A program made the translations under genes and the position numbers. This document shows positions 26,928 to 35,397 of a stretch of 64,000 nucleotides of DNA, in pieces; the stretch's first letter is position 1; each line of letters starts with the position of its first letter. Under the pieces are notes generated by a model that was not told the origin of the DNA, did not search any database, and saw nothing but the letters and a program-made list of their open reading frames with translations. Origin of the DNA: Alteromonas marina (GTDB lineage Bacteria > Pseudomonadota > Gammaproteobacteria > Enterobacterales > Alteromonadaceae); NCBI RefSeq assembly GCF_000808575.1, contig NZ_JWLW01000004.1:102847-166846 (forward strand), given 5' to 3'.

Positions 26928-29900
26928 TTAGCTTTTGCGATAGCTAACTTTAAACATAAGGCTATAAAGCACGGGCACAGCGATAAGCGTAAGTACCGTG
27001 GCGAACGCCAACCCGCCCATAATCGTCACAGCCATGTCAGCAAAGAAGGCGTCGAACAGCAGCGGCGCCATGCCTAAGATGGTCGTGACTGCCGCCAGTG
27101 AAACGGGGCGTACACGACTGATAGTAGCCTCTACAATGGCTTGTCGAATGGCGAGTCCTTCTTCTATCTGAAGGTCTATTTCTTCAATAAGTACAATAGC
27201 GTTCTTAATAAGCATACCGAACAAGCTCAAAAAGCCGAGAAGCGACATAAAGCCAAACGGCATATCTGTACTAAGAAGGCCTGTAACAACACCTACAACA
27301 GCCATAGGTACCACAAGCCAAATGATCAGTGGCTGGCGAGCGTGACCAAACAGCAATACCGAGATAATAAACATGACTAAAAAGCCTGCAGGCAAGCCTG
27401 CGCCCAAAGCTTTTTGTGCATCGCTAGAGCTTTCAAATTCGCCGCCCCATTCCAATGAATATCCAGTTGGAAGTTCTATACCCTCAATAAGCGGGCGAAT
27501 TCTAGCCAAGGCTTTAGCAGCCGTTTCATCATCACCGGGCTCCGCTTCTACGGTAATGGTGCGCACACGGTCGCGACGATGAATACGCATTTCTTCAGTC
27601 ATTAGCTCTAAGCCTTGTGACACTTGGGTGAAAGGCACGTATTGGCGCTGTTGCGTAGACCATACTTGTGATTCGCGTATTGACTGCAGCTCGGTATCTT
27701 CTGCCTTGCCCATCTTTGCGATGATATTGTAAGCGTAGTCACCGTCTTGCACCGTACCTAGCTGAACGCCGCTACTTGCATATTGTATGGTTTGACTAAA
27801 ATCATTGTGTGACACGCCAGCAATACCTGCGTTGTAGTTATCAAACTGCGTGTTGATGGCAAAACCTTTTTCTCGCCAGTTGTGTCTTACATCTTTAACT
27901 TTTCCGTCAGCAAATAGCAGGGCCTTAGCTTGTTCTGCTAATTCACGAAGCACTTCAGTATCTGGACCAGAAAACCTTGCTTCTAGCTTTGCACCAGATC
28001 CGGGCCCAAACTGCATTCGTTCCATGTAGAAGTTAGCGTCGAAATCTAGGTCGGTAAGTTTATTTCTAAGCTTCTCTTGAATAGCAGGGATGTTATCCAG
28101 TTTATTCGCCCGAACCATGAAAAAAGCATAGTTTTCGTTAGCGCTTTTAGGCGCATAAGTGAGGGTGAAACGGTCTGCACCCTGCCCAATAAAGGTGGTT
28201 ACAGCCGTGACGTTTTCCATGGCTAAAATACGCGCTTCCGCTTCTTTTGCTATCACTTCAGTGGCACGAATGTCTCTGTCTTGCGGGCCCCAATAATGTA
28301 CAAAGAATAGCGGCGCATTTGATGGTGGGAAAAAACCTTGCTTTACCATACCAAAGCTTCCATAAGCCACAATAGTGATGACAAAAAGTACACTAATAGT
28401 TACCCAGCGAAGTTTAAGTGCACCAAGTAATGCGCTTTTAAACCAGCGCTGCGATGCTGATATTTCGTTGCCTGCAGTCTGACCCATACCTTTGCGGTAG
28501 AAATACGCGCCGAGAACAGGCACTAAAGTTACTGCTAATACCCAGCTAATCATTAGGGAAACTAAGACTACGGCAAACAATGAGTAAAGAAACTCGCCGG
28601 TGGCATCGTTTGAAAGACCTATGCCTGAAAACGCCGCAATACCGATAACGGTTGCGCCAAGTAGCGGCCACTGCGTGCGCTTAACAATAAAGCTGGCTGA
28701 TTCTTTAGCTGTGGAGCCGGTGGCCATGCGAAGCATCATGCCTTCAGCAACCACGATAGCGTTATCTACTAGCATACCCATGGCGATAACCATGGCACCA
28801 AGGGATATGCGCTGAAGCTGAATATCCATCAGCCACATAACAAGAATCGTACCTAGCACGGTAACAAGTAGCACTGAGCCAACTACCACACCCGAGCGCC
28901 ACCCCATGAATAAACACAGGGTTAGAGTAACTACGGCGACTGACATGACAAGGTTATTAATAAAGCCGGTTACCGACTCATCAACCACCGAAGCCTGATC
29001 ATAAATTGGCGTTAGCGTAATACCGACAGGAAGCTCTTGAAGTAGTTTTTCCACTTTTGCGTTAACGCGTTCTCCCACATCAACAATGTTAACGTCGGTC
29101 AAGGCCGATACAGAAAGCGTAAGAGCTTCTTCGCCGTTGTAGCGCACATGAACGGGCTGTATGTCCGCAGGCTCTAATTTCAATGTGGCAATATCGGCAA
29201 CTCTAAGTGAACGGTTAGTGCCCGGCACTACCACAGAAAGGTTAGATATTTCTTCAAGCCTGTCTGGTGCACGTTCTACAATTAGACGTACATTCTTTTC
29301 GTCCACTTTAATACGGCCACCGTTAAAGGGCCTTAAGTTATCTTCAAAGAGGGCAGCGAGATCAGGGAAGGAAATGCCCAAGCCCGCTAGTTGGTATGGG
29401 TTGATATACGCCACAATCTGTTCTTTTTGAACGCCTGTCACATTAACCTTGGCTACGCCTTCTGTCGTAAGCAGGTCGCGGCGTATTATACGGGCAAACT
29501 CGCGAAGTTCCCGTGTATCAAAATCCGGCGCACTTAACGCATAGTAAAGACCGTATACATCACCAAAATCGTCGAACACAATGGGGTCTTGTGCGCCTGT
29601 GGGCAGTGAACTGGCAGTGTCTCGAAGGCGCTTTCTTAATTCATCCCAAACTTGTGGCAGCAGGTTACTATCGTACGTGCTTTTCACTTCAACCGTAATT
29701 TCAGACAATCCCGGCGATGAAACAGACGTCACTTCTTTTAACTGCGGCATTTGCTGGATGGCAATTTCTAAGCGCTCGGTAACTTCACGCTCCACTTTTT
29801 CAGCGCTGGCTCCAGGATAGCTGGTGTAAACCTTTACCTGTTTGATAGTAAACGCCGGATCTTCTAGGCGGCCAATTTTGCTCATAGCCAAAATGCCGCC

Positions 29901-29969
29901 TAAAAGCAGGATAACTACCATTAACCAAATGTTGACGGGTTTATCAATTGAATAGCGTGCAATATCCAT
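26928..29969 (-). CDS. RND efflux transporter permease subunit
   Basis: Proton-driven inner-membrane pump of the AcrB/MexB superfamily, 1013 residues, with 12 predicted membrane helices and two large periplasmic loops. It starts MDIARYSIDKPVNIWLMVV and has YPGASAEKVEREVTERLE near 55. In the TM4 proton-relay motif it reads MLVDNAIVVAEG near residue 400, so the second Asp of the classical VDDAIV pair is Asn. Three bases separate it from the upstream adaptor gene. No outer-membrane channel gene is nearby, so a TolC encoded elsewhere is presumed. Substrate unknown. Confidence 0.93.
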   Translation of the reverse strand: MDIARYSIDKPVNIWLMVVILLLGGILAMSKIGRLEDPAFTIKQVKVYTSYPGASAEKVEREVTERLEIAIQQMPQLKEVTSVSSPGLSEITVEVKSTYDSNLLPQVWDELRKRLRDTASSLPTGAQDPIVFDDFGDVYGLYYALSAPDFDTRELREFARIIRRDLLTTEGVAKVNVTGVQKEQIVAYINPYQLAGLGISFPDLAALFEDNLRPFNGGRIKVDEKNVRLIVERAPDRLEEISNLSVVVPGTNRSLRVADIATLKLEPADIQPVHVRYNGEEALTLSVSALTDVNIVDVGERVNAKVEKLLQELPVGITLTPIYDQASVVDESVTGFINNLVMSVAVVTLTLCLFMGWRSGVVVGSVLLVTVLGTILVMWLMDIQLQRISLGAMVIAMGMLVDNAIVVAEGMMLRMATGSTAKESASFIVKRTQWPLLGATVIGIAAFSGIGLSNDATGEFLYSLFAVVLVSLMISWVLAVTLVPVLGAYFYRKGMGQTAGNEISASQRWFKSALLGALKLRWVTISVLFVITIVAYGSFGMVKQGFFPPSNAPLFFVHYWGPQDRDIRATEVIAKEAEARILAMENVTAVTTFIGQGADRFTLTYAPKSANENYAFFMVRANKLDNIPAIQEKLRNKLTDLDFDANFYMERMQFGPGSGAKLEARFSGPDTEVLRELAEQAKALLFADGKVKDVRHNWREKGFAINTQFDNYNAGIAGVSHNDFSQTIQYASSGVQLGTVQDGDYAYNIIAKMGKAEDTELQSIRESQVWSTQQRQYVPFTQVSQGLELMTEEMRIHRRDRVRTITVEAEPGDDETAAKALARIRPLIEGIELPTGYSLEWGGEFESSSDAQKALGAGLPAGFLVMFIISVLLFGHARQPLIIWLVVPMAVVGVVTGLLSTDMPFGFMSLLGFLSLFGMLIKNAIVLIEEIDLQIEEGLAIRQAIVEATISRVRPVSLAAVTTILGMAPLLFDAFFADMAVTIMGGLAFATVLTLIAVPVLYSLMFKVSYRKS

Positions 29970-29972
29970 AAA

Positions 29973-31061
29973 CTACTTCTCTCCTTGGTAGGGAAGCACT
30001 TTCATGTCTGCACGCATTTGTGTTGCCCCAGCAGCAACCACCTGCTGACCAAGTGTGATTTCAACTTGGCTATTACTCTCGATAATTGCTAGCTCATTTT
30101 CAATATGCTTAACGTCTACAGCTTGCTTGGTAACTGTGTTTGTTTCTTCACTGTATACCCATACGGCAAAGCCTGAATCCGCGTTACCTACGAGTGCTCT
30201 TACGGGCACAACAAAACCTTCTGGATATAGACTACCTTGTAGGCTTACTCTTACCACTGCGCGTGCACCTGGCGTTAACGGGAGTTCTTCGCGGGGCTCC
30301 ATGGCAAACACCACTTCGTAGGTTTGCGACACAGGGTCGGGTTGAGTAGAGTGCTCTACGTAGTTCACCGGGTACCATTGGCTGCGATTGGTGGCCAATG
30401 TGGCGCTTGCCTGTTTGATACCACGGCCAATATTGGCGGTGAGCAAACGCTCGGGTACGTTAATGTTGAAGTAAATCTTAGATACATCTTGCAGGCGAGC
30501 AATGGGGGTACCCGCAGCAACAAAGCTGTTGTTTTCAACTAGGCGTTGAGACACTTTTGCGTTGAAAGGGGCATAAAGTTGTGTGTAGCTTAAATCCTGC
30601 TCGGCATTTTTTAAGTCGATAACCGCTAGTTCGTAAGATGTTTTTGCACTATCAAGCGAGCTTTGTGCAACTAACTTTTGGGCGAACATCTTTTCAATTC
30701 TATCTAATTCGCGTTTTGCCTGATCTAGGCGTGTTTTCGATTCTTCAACACGACGCTCAAACGGTTTACGGTCGATAGTCGCCAGCAACTTTCCTTTCTC
30801 AATATCGCTACCTGTTACTAAGTCGGTTTGAATAAGGCGACCTGAAACTTCAAAGCTCAAATCTACGGTCTTAACCGCAGAAACAACGGCGGGAAAAGTG
30901 AATTCGTCGAAATTAGGTATATTGCTTACCGTAGCAAGCTTTACGAAGCGAGGAGTTGCATTTGATTGCTGCTCAACAGGCTCTTCTGAAGAGCAAGCAC
31001 TTAAAGTTGTAGCTAATAAAACGCTTAGAAATAGAATATGAGAAAATCGCATCACGGACAT
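29973..31061 (-). CDS. RND efflux periplasmic adaptor (membrane fusion) lipoprotein
   Basis: HlyD/AcrA-like adaptor that links the RND pump to an outer-membrane channel. A signal peptide ends in the lipobox TTLSAC, so it is a lipoprotein. It has a biotinyl-lipoyl half motif (VSGRLIQTDLVTGSDIEKGKLLATID), an alpha-helical hairpin (about 100-160), the second lipoyl half (YAPFNAKVSQRLVENNSFV) and a beta-barrel domain (PGARAVVRVSL). Length is about 362. The start is uncertain: ATG 31061, ATG 31052 (20-residue signal peptide) or 31112. First gene of the operon, divergent from a TetR regulator. Confidence 0.91.
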   Translation of the reverse strand: MSVMRFSHILFLSVLLATTLSACSSEEPVEQQSNATPRFVKLATVSNIPNFDEFTFPAVVSAVKTVDLSFEVSGRLIQTDLVTGSDIEKGKLLATIDRKPFERRVEESKTRLDQAKRELDRIEKMFAQKLVAQSSLDSAKTSYELAVIDLKNAEQDLSYTQLYAPFNAKVSQRLVENNSFVAAGTPIARLQDVSKIYFNINVPERLLTANIGRGIKQASATLATNRSQWYPVNYVEHSTQPDPVSQTYEVVFAMEPREELPLTPGARAVVRVSLQGSLYPEGFVVPVRALVGNADSGFAVWVYSEETNTVTKQAVDVKHIENELAIIESNSQVEITLGQQVVAAGATQMRADMKVLPYQGEK

Positions 31062-31153
31062 AGGTATGAGTAATCCATTGTCAGGGTAAATGAAGTTTGA
31101 AAGTGTGAACATTAGGTAGCAGGTTGGTTTAATGTAAAAACGCGGTTGCTATC

Positions 31154-31220
31154 TAAAGTAAACTAGTTAGTGCATTTTAGTGTGGTCGCATTGAAAAGTA
31201 AACTGTTCGGTGTAAAATGG
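31154..31220. promoter_or_regulatory. candidate TetR operators between the RND operon and its regulator
   Basis: Two direct repeats, AAAGTAAACT followed by AGTTAGTG (31155-31172) and AAAGTAAACT followed by GTTCGGTG (31195-31212), occur 40 bp apart in the 200-bp divergent gap. The first contains the palindrome AACTAGTT. The location fits autoregulation and repression of the pump. Confidence 0.5.
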
Positions 31221-31261
31221 CTGGAATATGATAAGGATTAAGTACTATTGAGAACTTCGAT

Positions 31262-31876
31262 ATGGTAGGCAACACACGAACGCGCAGTGACATTAAGCGC
31301 GAAGCCATTATTCAGGCAGCAACGCAAGCGTTCCAAGAGTTTGGCGTTAACGGTACCAGTATGGATAAGCTGGCCGAACTGGCGAATGTGTCGAAGCGCA
31401 CAGTGTATAACCACTTTTCTACCAAGGAAGAGTTGGTGATGCACTTGGTTACGCAGCAGTGGCAAACCGCAATTCTCAATATAAATAAAACATACAACAG
31501 CGCGCTTCCGTTAGGTGAGCAACTAGAAGACCTTATCTTACAAGACATTGAGTTTATGGTAAGCGAATCCCACTTAGACCTAGCGCGTGTAGCTATTGGC
31601 CATTTCTTTTACGAGCCGGAAAAGCTCAAAGATGAAGTTGCACAGTTGAAAGCTCAAGAAACGGCAATGCATCGCTTCCTTAAAGATGCGAAAGCAGATA
31701 AGAAGCTTGCCTTTGACGACTTAGATCGCGTTGTTGATGAAATTGATAGCCTAGTAAAAGGGCAGTGCTTTTGGCCTCAGCTGTTCAAAATCGAAGATAC
31801 GCTTAGCGATAATGACAAAAAAGGTGTAGCGCAAAATACAGCTGCGCTAATTCTGGGACGTTATGCTACTGCGTAA
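31262..31876 (+). CDS. TetR-family transcriptional regulator of the divergent RND operon
   Basis: A 204-residue protein with an N-terminal TetR helix-turn-helix (about 12-58: AIIQAATQAFQEFGVNGTSMDKLAELANVSKRTVYNHFSTKEEL) and a variable ligand-binding C-terminal domain that resembles the AefR-type group. It starts 200 bp from and opposite to the adaptor-pump operon; such neighbours are usually repressors of the pump. ATG 31262 lacks a strong ribosome-binding site but is the only sensible start. Confidence 0.92.
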   Translation: MVGNTRTRSDIKREAIIQAATQAFQEFGVNGTSMDKLAELANVSKRTVYNHFSTKEELVMHLVTQQWQTAILNINKTYNSALPLGEQLEDLILQDIEFMVSESHLDLARVAIGHFFYEPEKLKDEVAQLKAQETAMHRFLKDAKADKKLAFDDLDRVVDEIDSLVKGQCFWPQLFKIEDTLSDNDKKGVAQNTAALILGRYATA

Positions 31877-32599
31877 CGGCTAGTATTTATTAGAAATGCC
31901 CTTAAGTTAGTACACGTTCTGAATATGCTATTGAAGCGTTACTTAAATATCTCACTATCTTTTTTCCAAAAGCCCTAACAGCGTCTATCTCACAACGTCA
32001 TAGCAAGTACCTTGATGGCAGCAACAGGCTAAAAGGTGCCATCTCATCGTTACCTTCCTTTCATGGCGGCGTCAGTTCAGCAGGGTCTATATATTTGAAG
32101 TGTTCCATCTGTTTGGCAAAATAAGCGGCTTGTTAAAAGTATCTTAAAGATAAATTATTTTTTACGAAATGCTTGCTGCTATCTGGCTCAGTTGTCGGAA
32201 CTAAAGGGGAGTAATTTGTAGGAAGTAACGCTGATATATTGAAAGTACAACGCAAATTCAGAGTGCTTCCTTCAATTAATCTTTTTTAAACTTCTCTAGC
32301 AAAATCGACGGATTTGTATGTTTATTGCTCTTTTTTGGGGTGGAGTGCCGATATTTCAGACGTCAATTAAGAAAAGTTATAAAGAGTTTTAAAGTTTTGC
32401 AGTATTTGCTCTCGTCATTTTGTCATTTTTTCTATATTATCCAGACCATAAATAGCAACTATTATTATTTGCAATTGCAAAGCAAAAGAACAGTTAAGCG
32501 GCTTGGCAAAGCTAGCGACCGAAAAAAGCGTAGCCAAATAATAAAAACCAAGGTTGCAAATAAACACATTACACTTTGAAGAACACTTGGAGAGCAATT
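31877..32599 (+). other. intergenic region upstream of the TonB receptor
   Basis: The 723-bp gap has no convincing gene. The right part is very AT-rich and holds a possible promoter (TCGTCA at 32412, 17-bp spacer, TATTAT at 32435) and a perfect 14-bp palindrome TTTGCAATTGCAAA at 32468-32481 beside an ATTATTATT stretch, loosely Fur-box-like. Nothing is recognised in 31900-32300. Confidence 0.45.
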
Positions 32600-34720
32600 T
32601 TGAAATTCAAACTTACGAGCATTGCTACTGCGATCATGTTGAGCCCTGCTGTATTTGCTGCCGATATGGAAGATATTGAGAGACTAACAGTGGAAGGCAA
32701 GTACCTTTCTGTTAATCAGTCGAACTCTATCAAAAGCCCTACACCTATCATTGATGTTCCACAAAGCTTGTCAATCATTACCGCTGAGGAAATTACGGCT
32801 CGCGGTATTACAAGCGTTGGTCAAATTATTGATTACACGCCAGGTGTTAATACTTCTCAAGGTGAAGGTCACCGAGATTCTGTAGTCTTCCGTGGTGTGC
32901 GCTCTACTGCAGACTTTTATATAGACGGCAACCGTGACGACGTTCAATACTATCGTGCACTTTACAATGTTGAGCAGGTAGAGATTCTTCGTGGTCCGAA
33001 CGCGCTGCTATTCGGCCGAGGCGGTACAGGCGGTATTTTAAACCGTGTATCTAAAAAGGCGAAAACGGGCGACAAATTCGTAAACTATAACGTTTCTGCT
33101 AACACCTTTGGTGCTTACAACCTTCAACTAGATACAAACGTTGATACAGGCGACAAATCTGCGCTCCGCATTAATGCTATGTACGAAAGCTTGGATAACC
33201 ACCGTGACTTCTATTATGGCGATCGCTATGGCTTTAACCCAACTGCACGTTTTGAATTGAGCGATGACACCATTGTTGATGTGTCATACGAATATATCGA
33301 TCATGAGCGTTTCATTGACCGTGGTGTACCAACGGCAAACGGCGAACCAGTAGAAGCGTTTGAAGAAATCGTGTTTGGTGACCCAGATAATAACTATCAA
33401 ACACTGGGCGCTGATGTTTTCCGTGCAAACGTTGAGCACACTTTCTCAGATAACCTGAAAGGTAACTTCAACGCTTTTTACGGTGACTACGATAAAGTTT
33501 ACTCAAACTTTTACGCCGCGGCTTATGACGCCGACACTGAAGTAGTAACCCTTGACGGTTATGTAGATACTACTCAGCGTGAAAACCTTATCTTGTCTTC
33601 AAACTTAGTAGGCGAGTTCGCAACTGGCAGTATTGAGCATACGGTTATCTTTGGTGGTGAGGTTATTAATACCAAGTCAAACCAAGACCGTTATAACCCA
33701 GAATTCGATTCTCGTGTAGGTGCTAATGACCCTGAAGGTACGCTGCGAAACGATCAGGAGATGTTTAATGTTTCTCGTCCTCTTAATTTCAGAGGACTGA
33801 GCGGTGTAAACAGTGCAGGTAATGCAGTTACTGCTACATTCTATAATGGTGTGGACAACACATTAAACGATGACACCCATGTAGACTTGGACGTTTACTC
33901 TTTCTACGTGCAAGACGAAATTGCACTATCAGAAAACTTCGACCTAGTGCTAGGCGCGCGTTTCGATAGTTTCGATATTGAGGTGTTTAACGTTAAAGCA
34001 GCTGAAACGCGCAGCAGAAAAGATGAAGAAGTATCACCGCGTGCGGGCCTTGTTTACAAGCCACAAGAGAATATCTCAATTTATGCGAGCTACAGTGAGT
34101 CATTCCTACCACGCAGTGGCGAGCAGTATGCGAATATCAACGGTGATGCAGACGCGCTTGACCCAGATACCTTCACTAACCAAGAAATTGGTATTAAGTG
34201 GGACTTCAGTGACAGCATGAGCTTTACGGCTGCTATCTTTGAAAATGAGCAAACGTCACTTGATAACGACCCTAACGATGCAGAAAGCTTCGTAGAAGTC
34301 GACTCAGATGTATCAGGTTTTGAGCTTCAGCTTCAAGGTTATATCACTGATAAGTGGTACGTTACTGCAAACTACAGCAACCTAGACGGCGAAAATGCAA
34401 GCGGAGTAGAGCTTCGTGAGCTACCTGAAAATACCATGTCGGTATGGACAACGTATGAAGTGAATGAAGTATTTGGCTTCGGCATTGGCGCAACATACCA
34501 AGACGAAAGTAAAGTATCGACAAGTGCTACATCGCCTGTACTGCCTAGCTATACGCGCGTAGATGCATCTGCGTACTACACACTTAGCGACAAGACACGT
34601 CTTCAGCTAAACGTTGAAAACCTAACTGATACGCTTTACTTCCCGAATGCACACTCTACTCATCAGGTAACAGTAGGTGCGCCAATTAATGCGCGTCTAT
34701 CACTGATTGGTTCTTTCTAA
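32600..34720 (+). CDS. TonB-dependent siderophore receptor
   Basis: Outer-membrane gated channel for ferric siderophores, about 706 residues. Signal peptide MKFKLTSIATAIMLSPAVFA, then a TonB-box-like EDIERLTVEG, the plug domain (SPTPIIDVPQSLSIITAEEI, VVFRGVRSTADFYIDGNRDD, YRALYNVEQVEILRGPNALLFGRGGTGG) and a 22-strand barrel ending SLIGSF. Plug motifs match the ferrichrome/catecholate siderophore receptor group. The TTG at 32600, five bases after GGAGAG, gives the best signal peptide; an earlier in-frame TTG lies at 32576. Iron (Fur) control is expected but the operator is not clear. Confidence 0.93.
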   Translation: MKFKLTSIATAIMLSPAVFAADMEDIERLTVEGKYLSVNQSNSIKSPTPIIDVPQSLSIITAEEITARGITSVGQIIDYTPGVNTSQGEGHRDSVVFRGVRSTADFYIDGNRDDVQYYRALYNVEQVEILRGPNALLFGRGGTGGILNRVSKKAKTGDKFVNYNVSANTFGAYNLQLDTNVDTGDKSALRINAMYESLDNHRDFYYGDRYGFNPTARFELSDDTIVDVSYEYIDHERFIDRGVPTANGEPVEAFEEIVFGDPDNNYQTLGADVFRANVEHTFSDNLKGNFNAFYGDYDKVYSNFYAAAYDADTEVVTLDGYVDTTQRENLILSSNLVGEFATGSIEHTVIFGGEVINTKSNQDRYNPEFDSRVGANDPEGTLRNDQEMFNVSRPLNFRGLSGVNSAGNAVTATFYNGVDNTLNDDTHVDLDVYSFYVQDEIALSENFDLVLGARFDSFDIEVFNVKAAETRSRKDEEVSPRAGLVYKPQENISIYASYSESFLPRSGEQYANINGDADALDPDTFTNQEIGIKWDFSDSMSFTAAIFENEQTSLDNDPNDAESFVEVDSDVSGFELQLQGYITDKWYVTANYSNLDGENASGVELRELPENTMSVWTTYEVNEVFGFGIGATYQDESKVSTSATSPVLPSYTRVDASAYYTLSDKTRLQLNVENLTDTLYFPNAHSTHQVTVGAPINARLSLIGSF

Positions 34721-34750
34721 ACTAACCGTCAGTTTTAAAATATTGTTTAA

Positions 34751-34781
34751 AAGCCATTCGCGAAAGCGAGTGGCTTTTTTT
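34751..34781 (+). terminator. terminator after the TonB receptor
   Basis: AAGCCATTCGC pairs with GCGAGTGGCTT around a GAAA tetraloop, then a T run. Confidence 0.88.
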
Positions 34782-34814
34782 ATCTCTGCACTTTGTATTT
34801 AGAGGCTTTGTGCT

Positions 34815-35306
34815 CTATTCGCCTTGCTTTGCAAAGTCGGTAAGTGTCTGCCCATCCATACGATAGCCTAACCATTCACTCTTTGGTTTAGCGCCAAGTG
34901 ACTCGTAAAAATCGATAGCTGGTTTGTTCCAATCTAAAACGCTCCACTCGAAACGCCCGCAGTCGTTTTCTACCGCTGTTTTTGCTAAATGTTGCAGCAG
35001 TGCTTTACCCGCTCCAAGGCCTCGGGATTTCGGCGATACATAAAGATCTTCAAGATAAAGTCCGTTGCGACCTTGCCAAGTGGAATAATTAAAGAAGTAC
35101 ACTGCAAAGCCAATAGGGGCGTCATGATTCTCGCAAATAACACAGTGCGCTGTGGCACCCTCGTCGAATAATGTCTTAAGAAGCGCATCTTCAGAAGCTT
35201 CTACTTCGTGCTCTGCTTTTTCGTAAATAGCGAGTTCTAGAATGAATTGGCGAATTTGTGAAATATCGTCGGGCGTTGCAGGTCTAATTGAAATGCTGTT
35301 GCTCAT
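34815..35306 (-). CDS. GNAT family N-acetyltransferase
   Basis: A 163-residue single-domain GNAT enzyme. It starts MSNSISIRPATPDDISQIRQFI and has the acetyl-CoA loop SPKSRGLGAGKALLQHLA near 100 and WSVLDWNKPAIDFYESLGAKP near 132. The LYLEDLYVSP strand before the loop and the YEKAEHEVEA segment near 33 resemble diamine (spermidine/spermine-type) N-acetyltransferases, but the substrate is not certain. ATG 35306 has a GGGAG site; an earlier in-frame start at 35321 is less likely. Confidence 0.88.
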   Translation of the reverse strand: MSNSISIRPATPDDISQIRQFILELAIYEKAEHEVEASEDALLKTLFDEGATAHCVICENHDAPIGFAVYFFNYSTWQGRNGLYLEDLYVSPKSRGLGAGKALLQHLAKTAVENDCGRFEWSVLDWNKPAIDFYESLGAKPKSEWLGYRMDGQTLTDFAKQGE

Positions 35307-35325
35307 GGTGACTCCCGTCAAAAAT

Positions 35326-35358
35326 CTTAAAAAAAATGAGCCAACAAAGGCTCATTTA
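35326..35358 (-). terminator. terminator of the second RND operon
   Basis: AATGAGCC pairs with GGCTCATT around AACAAA; on the minus strand it is followed by an eight-T run. Confidence 0.85.
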
Positions 35359-35397
35359 AAACAATAACGTGTTTGTAGCTTTTCTTAGCGATAAAAG

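Noticed and set aside
32440..32490. Fur box in front of the TonB receptor
   Set aside because: ATTATTATT and the TTTGCAATTGCAAA palindrome are suggestive, but the match to the Fur consensus is too poor for a firm call.
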